Of a DNA stretch of 64,000 nt, positions 16,458 to 24,701 are shown piece after piece (positions within the stretch are counted from its first letter, which is position 1; each line of letters begins with the position of its first letter). Location: NCBI GenBank assembly GCA_965243755.1, contig CBDEVW010000005.1, positions 310,001-374,000 of the forward strand, written 5' to 3'. The translations under genes and the position numbers were made by a program. The stretch is from JANSWY01 sp965243755. Lineage in GTDB: Bacteria > Bacteroidota > Bacteroidia > Cytophagales > Cyclobacteriaceae. Under the pieces are notes generated by a model. That model searched no databases and was not told the DNA's origin. It saw only the letters and a list, made by a program, of their open reading frames with translations.

Positions 16458-17987
16458 CTAATAGTTATAGTCGTTATCCGGCCCCTCATCATCCGGACCA
16501 GGCATTGAAAACATACTGCTTAGTAGGTCTTTGAATTGCATGCTTCTCTCCAGTCCATGTTTACTCAGCATACTAAACTCAGCCAGGCCGTAAAGTACAA
16601 ATTCCATGAGAAACAATTTGTTGTCCTCAGCTTCTTTAGGGAAATGCTTATCCACCAATGGTTTTAGTCCGGGTATTTCCATTAAGGTAGATTTCCTTTC
16701 CTCTTCGGTAGCATCGTTCAGTAGGTCAACCATATTTCCTTCACCAAACCAGTCGGTGATTACTTTGTAAGGATTACTTTCATCCTTTTGTTTCCTTGCT
16801 TCGTCTGGGTTAGGGAAATAGTCAACAAATTGCTTCCGGATCGCTTTGCCAACCAGATTGGAGGCGACAATTCCAGCGCCTTCCTGTTCGCCTTCATAGA
16901 CCAGCTCCACTTTTCCTGTGATTGCAGGTATTACCCCATTAAAATCAGACATCCTCACTGTAGTATGATCTGTTCCATTAATGATAGCCCTTCTTTCTGC
17001 CGTGCTGGTCAGGTTTTCATAAGCTGAGATGGTCAATCTTGCTGAAACGCCACTTTTCTCATCTACATATTCACTCTCTCTTGCCTCAAATGCGATCAAC
17101 TCTATCAGGTCCTTTGCTATTTCGTTTATCGTCACTCTTTCTTCCTGCTCTTTTTTGATATTGGATTCCTGCAGTGTGATCTTTTTACCAGTCTCAATGG
17201 TTTTAGGGTAGTGCGTAATGATCTGACTATCAATCCTGTCCTTGAGCGGAGTGACTATACTTCCTCTGTTGGTATAATCTTCAGGGTTAGCTGTAAACAC
17301 AAATTGTATATCCAGGGGTAGTCTCAACTTGAACCCTCGTATCTGAATATCTCCTTCCTGCAAAATATTGAACAGCGCCACCTGAATCCTCGCCTGGAGA
17401 TCGGGCAACTCATTGATTACAAAAATTCCCCGATGGGACCGTGGGATCAGTCCATAATGAATCACTCTTTCATCGGAATAAGGTAATTTCAGTGAGGCAG
17501 CTTTGATCGGGTCAACGTCACCAATGAGGTCTGCAATGGAGACATCAGGTGTGGCTAATTTCTCTGTGTATCTTTCCGAGCGATGAATCCATTCTATGCA
17601 GGTTTCATCGCCATGTTCGGCAATGATATCTCTGGCAGATCTTGAGATGGGTTCCAGTGGATCGTCATTGAGGTCTGCACCTTTTATTGCAGGGACATAT
17701 TCATCCAGCAAATTCACCATTAGCCTGGCTATTCTGGTCTTTGCCTGTCCTCTTAATCCAAGCAGGTTAATATTGTGTCTGGCAAGAATTGCTCGTTCCA
17801 ACTCAGGGATCACGGTGTCTTCATAGCCCCAAATACCTTCAAAAACAGGCTCTTTCCTGCTTAGCTTACGGATGAGGTTTTCTCTAAGTTCCTCTTTGAT
17901 GGACTTTGGTTGATATCCAATGGATTTGAGGTTTCCAAGTGTCCCAATCTTCACCAGTTTAGTTGCGGGTATATCTTCGTATTTCAT
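16458..17987 (-). CDS. MoxR/magnesium-chelatase I-like AAA+ ATPase
   Basis: A 509-residue cytoplasmic AAA+ protein resembling the ChlI/BchI and MoxR group. The P-loop near residues 78-85 is GLRGQAKT, in which Ala replaces the usual Gly before Lys. Other landmarks are the sensor region FVFTANPEDYTNRG near 230 and the arginine-containing LKDRIDSQIITHYP near 248. Such ATPases act with a VWA-domain partner to remodel target proteins or insert metals. The VWA gene lies directly upstream (73 bp) and an AlbA_2 gene directly downstream. There is no chelatase large subunit nearby, so a role in tetrapyrrole synthesis is unlikely. Confidence 0.85.
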   Translation of the reverse strand: MKYEDIPATKLVKIGTLGNLKSIGYQPKSIKEELRENLIRKLSRKEPVFEGIWGYEDTVIPELERAILARHNINLLGLRGQAKTRIARLMVNLLDEYVPAIKGADLNDDPLEPISRSARDIIAEHGDETCIEWIHRSERYTEKLATPDVSIADLIGDVDPIKAASLKLPYSDERVIHYGLIPRSHRGIFVINELPDLQARIQVALFNILQEGDIQIRGFKLRLPLDIQFVFTANPEDYTNRGSIVTPLKDRIDSQIITHYPKTIETGKKITLQESNIKKEQEERVTINEIAKDLIELIAFEARESEYVDEKSGVSARLTISAYENLTSTAERRAIINGTDHTTVRMSDFNGVIPAITGKVELVYEGEQEGAGIVASNLVGKAIRKQFVDYFPNPDEARKQKDESNPYKVITDWFGEGNMVDLLNDATEEERKSTLMEIPGLKPLVDKHFPKEAEDNKLFLMEFVLYGLAEFSMLSKHGLERSMQFKDLLSSMFSMPGPDDEGPDNDYNY

Positions 17988-18060
17988 AAGTTTCCGGGTC
18001 GTAATAATTGAGTGTCGGAACTTGAATTAAAATTCCTGACAGTTTAATATTTAACCTTAA

Positions 18061-19158
18061 CTACAGATTCTTTCTTCGGTTTCTTTTGTAATCTTCGAAT
18101 ATCAGGTGCCCCAGGCCTTTCAGGCTACTATAATAAGCATTCCCATTGTTCACCTGGGTAAACTCCTGGACAAATTGTTTTAAATAAGGGTCGGAAGCGA
18201 TCATAAATGTAGTAATCGGGATGCCAATTCTTCTACATTGGGCCCCCAGGTTCAATGTTTTATTGAGTATTTTAGGGTCTAACCCAAAACTGTTTTTATA
18301 GTATTTTATTCCTTCTTTCAGGCATGTTGGTTTGCCATCTGTAATCATGAATATTTGCTTATTCTTGTTTTTCTTTCTCCTCAGAATATCCATGGCCAGC
18401 TCCAATCCTGCTACTGTATTGGTATGATAAGGTCCTACCGATAAATAGGGCAGGTCTTTGATTTTAATTTGCCAGGCATCATTTCCAAATACAATAATAT
18501 CGAGTGTGTCTTTGGGGTATTTTCTGGTAACAAGCTCTGCCAATGCCATAGCGACTTTTTTAGCCGGAGTGATCCTGTCTTCTCCGTAAAGAATCATGGA
18601 GTGACTGATATCAATCATCAGCACCGTAGATGTTTGTGTTTTAAATTCCCTCTCACGGATCTCCAAATCATCTTCCGTAAGCATAAAATCCTGATAACCA
18701 TGATTGATTTGCGCATTTCTAAGGCTTTCGGTCATGGATATCTGATCCAGGGTGTCGCCATACTGGTATTCACGGAAGTCGGTGCTTAGCTCATCCCCAC
18801 GTCCACTGAAATTAGTATTATGATTGCCTTTGTTGGACTTTTTAAGTTTACCAAATATTTCTTCCAGCGCACTTTTTCTTATTTCCTGTTCACTCCTGGC
18901 CGTGATTCTGATTTCTCCAGACTGATTGTCTTCTGTGATATATCCTTTTGCTTTGAGGTCTTCAATGAAATCACCAATTCCGTACTCACCATTGGACAAC
19001 CCATATTGCCGATCAAGGTTAGTCAACCAACTCAGGGCTTCTGATACATCCCCTGATGTGACCGTGATCAATTGCATGAAAATGCTGAGCAGTCGATCAA
19101 AATCTGATTTCTGCTGGTCTTTTTCAGGGATAAATTCGGTGAATCGGTGGCCAATCAT
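18061..19158 (-). CDS. VWA (von Willebrand factor A) domain protein
   Basis: A 365-residue cytoplasmic protein. The C-terminal half (about 175-355) is a VWA fold with an intact metal-ion-dependent adhesion site: MIDISHSM (DxSxS), the threonine in GPYHTNT, and the aspartate in MITDGKPT. The N-terminal 150 residues are helical and charged, with no motif I recognise. VWA proteins of this type pair with MoxR-like AAA+ ATPases, and this gene heads the operon containing one. No signal peptide is seen, so the complex is expected in the cytoplasm. Confidence 0.87.
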   Translation of the reverse strand: MIGHRFTEFIPEKDQQKSDFDRLLSIFMQLITVTSGDVSEALSWLTNLDRQYGLSNGEYGIGDFIEDLKAKGYITEDNQSGEIRITARSEQEIRKSALEEIFGKLKKSNKGNHNTNFSGRGDELSTDFREYQYGDTLDQISMTESLRNAQINHGYQDFMLTEDDLEIREREFKTQTSTVLMIDISHSMILYGEDRITPAKKVAMALAELVTRKYPKDTLDIIVFGNDAWQIKIKDLPYLSVGPYHTNTVAGLELAMDILRRKKNKNKQIFMITDGKPTCLKEGIKYYKNSFGLDPKILNKTLNLGAQCRRIGIPITTFMIASDPYLKQFVQEFTQVNNGNAYYSSLKGLGHLIFEDYKRNRRKNL

Positions 19159-19355
19159 CGCACTACTTTTCGTTACAGTTATTAAACTAATTAAAAGCCA
19201 TTATGATTTCATGTAATTCCTGTTTTTTTCACCTTTTTAAGAAAAGATGGTAAGAATGGATGCTTTTTGAGGAAAATTACGCTATTCATTGGTTGCGATT
19301 TGCAGGGTAAGAAAATTCACGATAATTTACTTACTGAAAGACCAACTCAAAACCA

Positions 19356-19487
19356 ATGGCAGGAAGAAAACCTATATTCGTCGGTTTGATAAGCTCTATC
19401 TATCTCTTCTTACGGGACGGGCTGTATAAACTGCTGCTGGAACCCACTCCTCATCACAAGAAAAAGAAAAAGGACAAACCTAAATGA
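19356..19487 (+). CDS. small basic hydrophobic protein (43 residues), tentative
   Basis: A short frame encoding 43 residues: a start MAGRKPIFVG, a hydrophobic stretch LISSIYLFLRDGLYKLLL, and a lysine-rich tail with five consecutive lysines. It sits alone on the plus strand between two minus-strand genes. A terminator-like hairpin overlaps its stop codon, which supports a short transcript here. No family is recognised. It could be a small membrane-associated peptide or a chance frame. Confidence 0.45.
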   Translation: MAGRKPIFVGLISSIYLFLRDGLYKLLLEPTPHHKKKKKDKPK

Positions 19488-19501
19488 TCTGTCCTCTTTT
19501 T
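19471..19501 (+). terminator. terminator-like hairpin at end of the 43-residue gene
   Basis: Six-base arms AGGACA (19471-19476) and TGTCCT (19490-19495) followed by CTTTTT. The stem is short and the loop is 13 bases, so the call is moderate. Confidence 0.45.
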
Positions 19502-19525
19502 AATGTTTTAATTTTTCTGGCTTAA

Positions 19526-20137
19526 TTACTTTCTTGGCATTGTTCTGAATATCTGATCCCAGAATGGAGAACTTACACCAAATGCTCTTTCCGGCTCCTT
19601 GTAATGGTGTTTTGCATGATGCACCCACAATATCTTAAACATATTTTTAGGTGGTTGGAACGCATGCACCATATAATGCACACCGAGGTACGAGGCATAG
19701 CCGATCAAGAATCCCGGCAAAAATGCATATACCAATGTACCCATCATGAACTTGAACAGGAAGTAAAAACCAGTTGATAAAAGCAGACTTAAAGGAACTG
19801 GCATAGCCAATCTGTCTTTATCTTTTGGGAAATCATGATGTACACCATGAACTTTATAAGCAAATTTTTCCTGTTTGGGAGTCTTTGGTACCAGGTGAAA
19901 TACAAACCTGTGCATGATGTATTCTATTAGAGTGAACGTCAAAAGACCACCCACGAACATACCAATAGCAGAAAGAATGGTTAGATAACCTTCTCTGAAC
20001 CCGTAATACATCAATCCGATTGACAATACGGAAAAAACCGTAAGCGGTAAGGAAATATGGGTTTTTGTTAGTCGCTCCAGTAATGGATTCTCAAAAACTT
20101 TTCCTGAACCTGTATTACTTGGCTTATTGTGTGCCAT
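19526..20137 (-). CDS. sterol desaturase / fatty acid hydroxylase superfamily protein
   Basis: A 203-residue integral membrane di-iron enzyme. The histidine clusters that bind iron are visible: MHRFVFH near 70, HGVHHDF near 90, HYMVH near 148, and HHAKHH near 166. Four membrane segments fit between them. The short length and motif order resemble fatty acid 2-hydroxylases, which add a hydroxyl group to acyl chains of membrane lipids. In this phylum a likely substrate is the acyl chain of sphingo- or sulfonolipids, which is inference. It is a single gene with its own promoter-like element. Confidence 0.87.
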   Translation of the reverse strand: MAHNKPSNTGSGKVFENPLLERLTKTHISLPLTVFSVLSIGLMYYGFREGYLTILSAIGMFVGGLLTFTLIEYIMHRFVFHLVPKTPKQEKFAYKVHGVHHDFPKDKDRLAMPVPLSLLLSTGFYFLFKFMMGTLVYAFLPGFLIGYASYLGVHYMVHAFQPPKNMFKILWVHHAKHHYKEPERAFGVSSPFWDQIFRTMPRK

Positions 20138-20174
20138 AATTATTTAAGTTTTTATTGATCAACCTTTAGGACTG

Positions 20175-20182
20175 CAAAAATA
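20175..20182 (-). promoter_or_regulatory. -7 promoter element of the hydroxylase gene
   Basis: On the minus strand the sequence is TATTTTTG, a perfect TAnnTTTG match, about 37 bp upstream of the start codon. No good TTTG is seen at -33. Confidence 0.4.
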
Positions 20183-20213
20183 ACAATCAAATCCGTAAAA
20201 GCATTCGATTCTT

Positions 20214-21350
20214 CTAAAATTGATTGACTCTTTCGGCAATTACCTGCTCATAAAGGGATTCATATAGTGGCAATATTTGATGAACATCAAACTCTTTTGC
20301 CCGGGCCAGTGCGGCCGTTTTGAATTGGTCCAGGTGCGCATCATCTAAAATGTGGATCGCTTTTTCCGCCATGGTGTCAATGTCTCCTACATCACAGAGA
20401 AAACCGGTTTTCCCATCGATGTTTAATTCGGGTAAACCACCGGCATTGGTAGAGATAACGGGCACTTCACAAGCCATGGCTTCAAGAGCAGCCAGACCAA
20501 AACTTTCTTTTTCGGAAGTCATGAAAAACAGATCCGAAACCGAGAGCACTTCTTCTACAGCTTCTAGTTTTCCAAGGAACCTAATGTCATCCTGACTGCA
20601 AAGCTCCCGGGATAATTTTTCCATTTCGGGTCTTTCAGGACCATCGCCAACAAGGAGCAGTTTTGACGGAACTATCTGCCGTACCTTGTCGAAGACTCTG
20701 ATCACGTCCTGTACTCGTTTTACTTTTCTAAAGTTGGATGTGTGAACAAGCAACTTTTCGCCATTGGGACAAATTGCCAGTTTGAAATGATCTTTTTTCT
20801 GTTTTTTGAATCGATCCAGATCAATGAAGTTAGGAATTACCTTGATGTCTTTGGTAACATCGAAATGGTCATAGGTATCCCTTTTCAAATCTTCAGATAC
20901 TGAAGTGACCATATCACTTTTGTTGATTGAAAAAGTCACTACCGGCTCGTAGGCCTCATCTTTCCCAACCAGCGTGATGTCGGTCCCATGAAGTGTTGTG
21001 ATGAATGGGATGGTTTTACCTTTGGTTTTTAAAATCTCCCTCGCCATATATGCTGCTGATGCATGGGGTATGGCATAATGTACATGCAACAAATCTAGTT
21101 TCTCAGTTTCCACAACATTCACCATTTTTCCAGCAAGGGCCAACTCATATGGTGCGTATTGAAACAAAGGGTAAGATTTAATGGCTACTTCGTGGTAATG
21201 CAGGTGTTCACTAAAGAAGTCCAGCCGTGTGGGTTGTGAATAGGTAATAAAATGTATTTCGTGACCTTTTTTGGCCAAAGACTTCCCTAACTCTGTCGCA
21301 ACTACCCCGCTTCCTCCATAGGTAGGGTAACAAACAATTCCTATTTTCAT
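20214..21350 (-). CDS. bshA: N-acetyl-alpha-D-glucosaminyl L-malate synthase
   Basis: GT4-family glycosyltransferase that joins UDP-GlcNAc and L-malate, the first step of bacillithiol synthesis. The 378 residues match BshA length. The start MKIGIVCYPTYGGSGVVATE and the segment ITYSQPTRLDFF are characteristic. The nucleotide-sugar-binding EX7E motif is in EKESFGLAALE near 285, followed by PVISTNAGGLPE. No other bacillithiol gene is nearby. The call rests on the BshA-specific N-terminus rather than just the GT4 fold. Confidence 0.94.
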   Translation of the reverse strand: MKIGIVCYPTYGGSGVVATELGKSLAKKGHEIHFITYSQPTRLDFFSEHLHYHEVAIKSYPLFQYAPYELALAGKMVNVVETEKLDLLHVHYAIPHASAAYMAREILKTKGKTIPFITTLHGTDITLVGKDEAYEPVVTFSINKSDMVTSVSEDLKRDTYDHFDVTKDIKVIPNFIDLDRFKKQKKDHFKLAICPNGEKLLVHTSNFRKVKRVQDVIRVFDKVRQIVPSKLLLVGDGPERPEMEKLSRELCSQDDIRFLGKLEAVEEVLSVSDLFFMTSEKESFGLAALEAMACEVPVISTNAGGLPELNIDGKTGFLCDVGDIDTMAEKAIHILDDAHLDQFKTAALARAKEFDVHQILPLYESLYEQVIAERVNQF

Positions 21351-21417
21351 CTATCGTGATTGTGACTATCCATTCAACTTTACTCAGGCAATAATAGTTT
21401 AATTTTAATGCTGATCA

Positions 21418-24045
21418 TTAAATATCAGCTCCAATTGCCTCGTAAATGACATCCTGAATTCTAGTACGTATATTATCTTCCATGAGTTTTCTGTTAGATG
21501 CATTGGGGAATACACGGTTGGATAGAAAGACAAAGATCAGATTTTCTTTCGGGTCAACCCAAACAGATGTGCCGGTGAACCCGGAATGTCCGTAGGTATC
21601 GGGGCTGGCATAAAGTGAAACATGCCCAATTTCAACATCGGGTTTGTCCCAACCAAGGCCTCTTCGGTTAAATGCATGTTGCCTGGCGGTGAAAGCATTT
21701 AGAGTATAATCATGGATGTATTTGTACTTGCCGTAGATTCCGCCGTTCAGATTCATTTGGAGCAGTTTTGCCAAATCGAGAGAATTACTAAATAAGCCTG
21801 CATGGCCCGAAACACCGCCTAGTACCGCTGCATTTTGGTCATGAACAGTTCCCCAGATCTGTGCATTTCGAAAGTAATAGTCGTACTCCGTTGGAGCGAT
21901 CAGACTTCTATGGAATTTTGTTAGTGGATTAAAGGTCATGGATACTAATCCCAGAGGAGCGTAAACGTTCTGAGCAAGAAATTCATCAATATTCTGGTTG
22001 GTGACTTTTTCAACAATCATCTGCAGGATCATAAAACCCAAATCACTGTACAGGTAGTCGTATTCCTTCGATCCGTTTCGTAATGTCCGTAGTTCTGAAT
22101 TTAAAATCTCCTGCCAGACAATTTCCTTTTCCTGAATAGTAGGGTAATACAGGCCGTATGTTTTGATTCCCATGATTGAATCATATTTGCTTTGATAGGT
22201 AAACGAACTGAGCTGGTCCTTTTCAATGGAAACTTTCCAAAATGGTAAATAAGCCTTGAGTCCAGCTTCATGTAAAAGAAGTTTTCTAATGGATATTGGA
22301 GACTTGTTGGTTCCAACAGCTTCCGGAAGGTATTTGCCTACAGAATCATCCAGATTGATGATGCCTTGCTCAGTGAGAAACATCACAGCCTGTAAAGTTG
22401 CTGCCACTTTGGTGACGCTGGCCAGGTCATAGATGGTTTCATCAGTTACCCTGAAAACACTATCATAGGTGAAGTACCCAAATGATTTATTATAAATCAC
22501 ATGGTTATCTTTTACCACCGCAATCTGACATCCGGGAAACGCTCCTGAAGCAATCGCTTCCGCTACAATGTCGTTGATATTATCCAGTTTTTTTTGATCA
22601 GCATTGACATATGCTGGAAAAGTATGTTTTACTACAGGGATTGGTTTGTACCGGAACCCGCTTCCGGCTTTGATGGCAGCAGTCAGGTCATAAGGTAGTT
22701 TCCCTTTTGCCTCCATGGCCCCAAATAACACCTGGGTAGCAATGTCAATGTTTTTGTTGTAATTATTTTTGACCCATACAATATTTCCCAATGTTTCGAT
22801 TTCCTCTACTTTTCTGGATGTCTCATCGACTAAAAATGTGATGTCAATCTCAGATTTCAGAAAGTGCAGGATACGCATCAGGTCTTCACTCCAGCTATCC
22901 GGGCCATATTCAACGATCAGATAATTGGTGTTGACAAGAGCTGTAAGTAGCTGTTCAAGTCTGCCAGTGTAATCGGGCAGATAAAATTCATTTGTTTCGA
23001 CATACCTGGAAGTGTAATTGGCTACTTTGGAAATTGGGGTTCTCTTTAAAACTGCATATTGCGCATCAAGTGATTGATAAGGGAGGGAACCACTATTGGT
23101 GGCAATCACAACGGCGCTAGCCATCAGATCAAAATTTGCAATGTTGATACGATCCTGCGCATAGAGATTTTCAAGACTTATTGGTTTTATATTTCTTATA
23201 CCATGCCATGCGAGTGCCTGCTTACTTTTTTGTTGAAGGATTTTTCGATACCACTTATTGTTGTAGACCTGAGTTTCAAACCGATCAAGCTCATCGATGT
23301 AATCCGATGATAAAATGACCACATCAGCATTGAGCCACTCAACCAGCCAGTCCTCCTGATTCAGTGTTCCTATTTCAAATTCTTCTTTATCGCTGTACTG
23401 CTTATATAATTTCTTTGGTTTCAGGGAGGTGTCAACATAAGTTGAAGTCAGGTATCGCCCATCCGGGGTAATTCCAGGCGAGGTGGTATTGGCAATTACT
23501 TTGAGACCGGTTTTTCTTAACCCATCCAAAAAGGCCTGGGTTTTTGCAGGGTTCAATTCATTTTTCCAGCTTTCCTGAAATATGATCCCGTCAAACCCCT
23601 GACTTATATTAAGTTGAGCCAATGTTTCAGCGTAATTAACAACAGCCTCTTCAGGTGCTCCTTCAAAATAGGAAGGATCCAGAAACTTGGCTTTTGATTG
23701 GATTCGGGAAACGGTCAGGTCACTATACCCGCAATAAAATCTTACAGGATATGGGGCAGTCGCTCTTAAATTTCTGATGAATGTAGCAGTTTCATTCTCA
23801 TGTCCAGAATGGAATATGATGCCTCCAATTTTCCCCTTCTGTATGTGCTGCTGAATGATTTGTTTTTCAGTTTCATTCGGGAAGTTTTTCAGCTCCAGCC
23901 AAATTGTCTGCCCCAGTTTTTCCGGCATGGTGAGTCGTTGATATACACTGTCCACCCAATGAGTCGGTTCACCTGCTGCAAGTGATTCTGACACTGCAGA
24001 TAGCAGAAGAAGTAACAGGGGCCATATGGTACTGGATTTTTTCAA
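21418..24045 (-). CDS. secreted fusion: degenerate GH3 domain plus beta-lactamase-type serine hydrolase
   Basis: An 875-residue exported protein with a signal peptide (about 1-23). Residues 30-370 align with the N-terminal GH3 barrel of beta-N-acetylhexosaminidases (LTMPEKLGQTIW at the start), but the catalytic KHFPGHG loop is not found; the region near 205 reads NTTSPGITPDG. Residues 500-870 form a serine beta-lactamase/esterase domain with SVTK (nucleophile Ser and Lys), YSD as the second motif, and HSGFTGTS near 820. GH3-beta-lactamase fusions occur widely in Bacteroidota and are thought to act in peptidoglycan turnover. Here only the second domain appears catalytic. Confidence 0.85.
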   Translation of the reverse strand: MKKSSTIWPLLLLLLSAVSESLAAGEPTHWVDSVYQRLTMPEKLGQTIWLELKNFPNETEKQIIQQHIQKGKIGGIIFHSGHENETATFIRNLRATAPYPVRFYCGYSDLTVSRIQSKAKFLDPSYFEGAPEEAVVNYAETLAQLNISQGFDGIIFQESWKNELNPAKTQAFLDGLRKTGLKVIANTTSPGITPDGRYLTSTYVDTSLKPKKLYKQYSDKEEFEIGTLNQEDWLVEWLNADVVILSSDYIDELDRFETQVYNNKWYRKILQQKSKQALAWHGIRNIKPISLENLYAQDRINIANFDLMASAVVIATNSGSLPYQSLDAQYAVLKRTPISKVANYTSRYVETNEFYLPDYTGRLEQLLTALVNTNYLIVEYGPDSWSEDLMRILHFLKSEIDITFLVDETSRKVEEIETLGNIVWVKNNYNKNIDIATQVLFGAMEAKGKLPYDLTAAIKAGSGFRYKPIPVVKHTFPAYVNADQKKLDNINDIVAEAIASGAFPGCQIAVVKDNHVIYNKSFGYFTYDSVFRVTDETIYDLASVTKVAATLQAVMFLTEQGIINLDDSVGKYLPEAVGTNKSPISIRKLLLHEAGLKAYLPFWKVSIEKDQLSSFTYQSKYDSIMGIKTYGLYYPTIQEKEIVWQEILNSELRTLRNGSKEYDYLYSDLGFMILQMIVEKVTNQNIDEFLAQNVYAPLGLVSMTFNPLTKFHRSLIAPTEYDYYFRNAQIWGTVHDQNAAVLGGVSGHAGLFSNSLDLAKLLQMNLNGGIYGKYKYIHDYTLNAFTARQHAFNRRGLGWDKPDVEIGHVSLYASPDTYGHSGFTGTSVWVDPKENLIFVFLSNRVFPNASNRKLMEDNIRTRIQDVIYEAIGADI

Positions 24046-24325
24046 TTTACATTGCTGGTTTACTCTTGGATAGTAAAAATAACCTTAACTTTGAACTTCA
24101 CAATTTTTGGGCCAACTGATTAAGATGCATTCATCGATTGTTCGATGAACGGCGTATTTTCAGGAATAAAAATTGGTGATAGTTGAGTTGAAGATCAGTT
24201 TTTCGGTTTGCTTTCTGATGTAACATTAATTCGTAGAAAGAAGTTAAAATTGATGTAGAAAAATACTATCTTCTTCTCAAGGAAAATCAAATCGTGCAGA
24301 AAAGGAAAATTAAAACAAAAGGCTT

Positions 24326-24673
24326 ATGAAATTCCCATCTATCATTAGACTTCCCAAACACAGAACGTTTAATTTCAGCGCCAGGTATTTTGATCCAATA
24401 AAAGATGAGTTGGATGAACGTACTCAGCGCATCAAGAGGGAATTGGCCATGGAGCAAAACAAATCTGTATCTCCGGAAGAGCAGGCATCTTTTCGGGCAA
24501 GCATAAAGTTTGAGCGAAAGCAGGCAGGAGTGAGGTCCGCTTCTCTAATGCAGTTGGTTATTGCCGCGAGCCTTGCGAGTCTTTGTTTTGGGTGGCTGTA
24601 TTTTGGGAATGATGTGTTTTATGCCACCTTCATCATCTTCCCTATTTACTTATATTATCGGTTAAAAAAATAA
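24326..24673 (+). CDS. small membrane protein upstream of mutL
   Basis: A 115-residue protein of unknown function. The first 75 residues are charged, including RTQRIKRELAMEQNK. Two membrane segments follow, near 75-92 and 96-112. It lies 28 bp before mutL on the same strand and is probably cotranscribed with mutL and the two rhomboid genes. I do not recognise the family. Confidence 0.7.
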   Translation: MKFPSIIRLPKHRTFNFSARYFDPIKDELDERTQRIKRELAMEQNKSVSPEEQASFRASIKFERKQAGVRSASLMQLVIAASLASLCFGWLYFGNDVFYATFIIFPIYLYYRLKK

Positions 24674-24701
24674 ATTTATAAATAAGCACCAGTAGGAATT
24701 A

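Noticed and set aside
16458..19158. magnesium or cobalt chelatase complex
   Set aside because: Only the I-like ATPase and a VWA protein are present, without the large chelatase subunit or tetrapyrrole genes; a MoxR-VWA system fits better.
24086..24093. perfect TAACTTTG element as promoter of the mutL group
   Set aside because: It lies about 230 bp before the first gene start. A TTG 17 bp upstream is weak support, so I did not list it as a feature.
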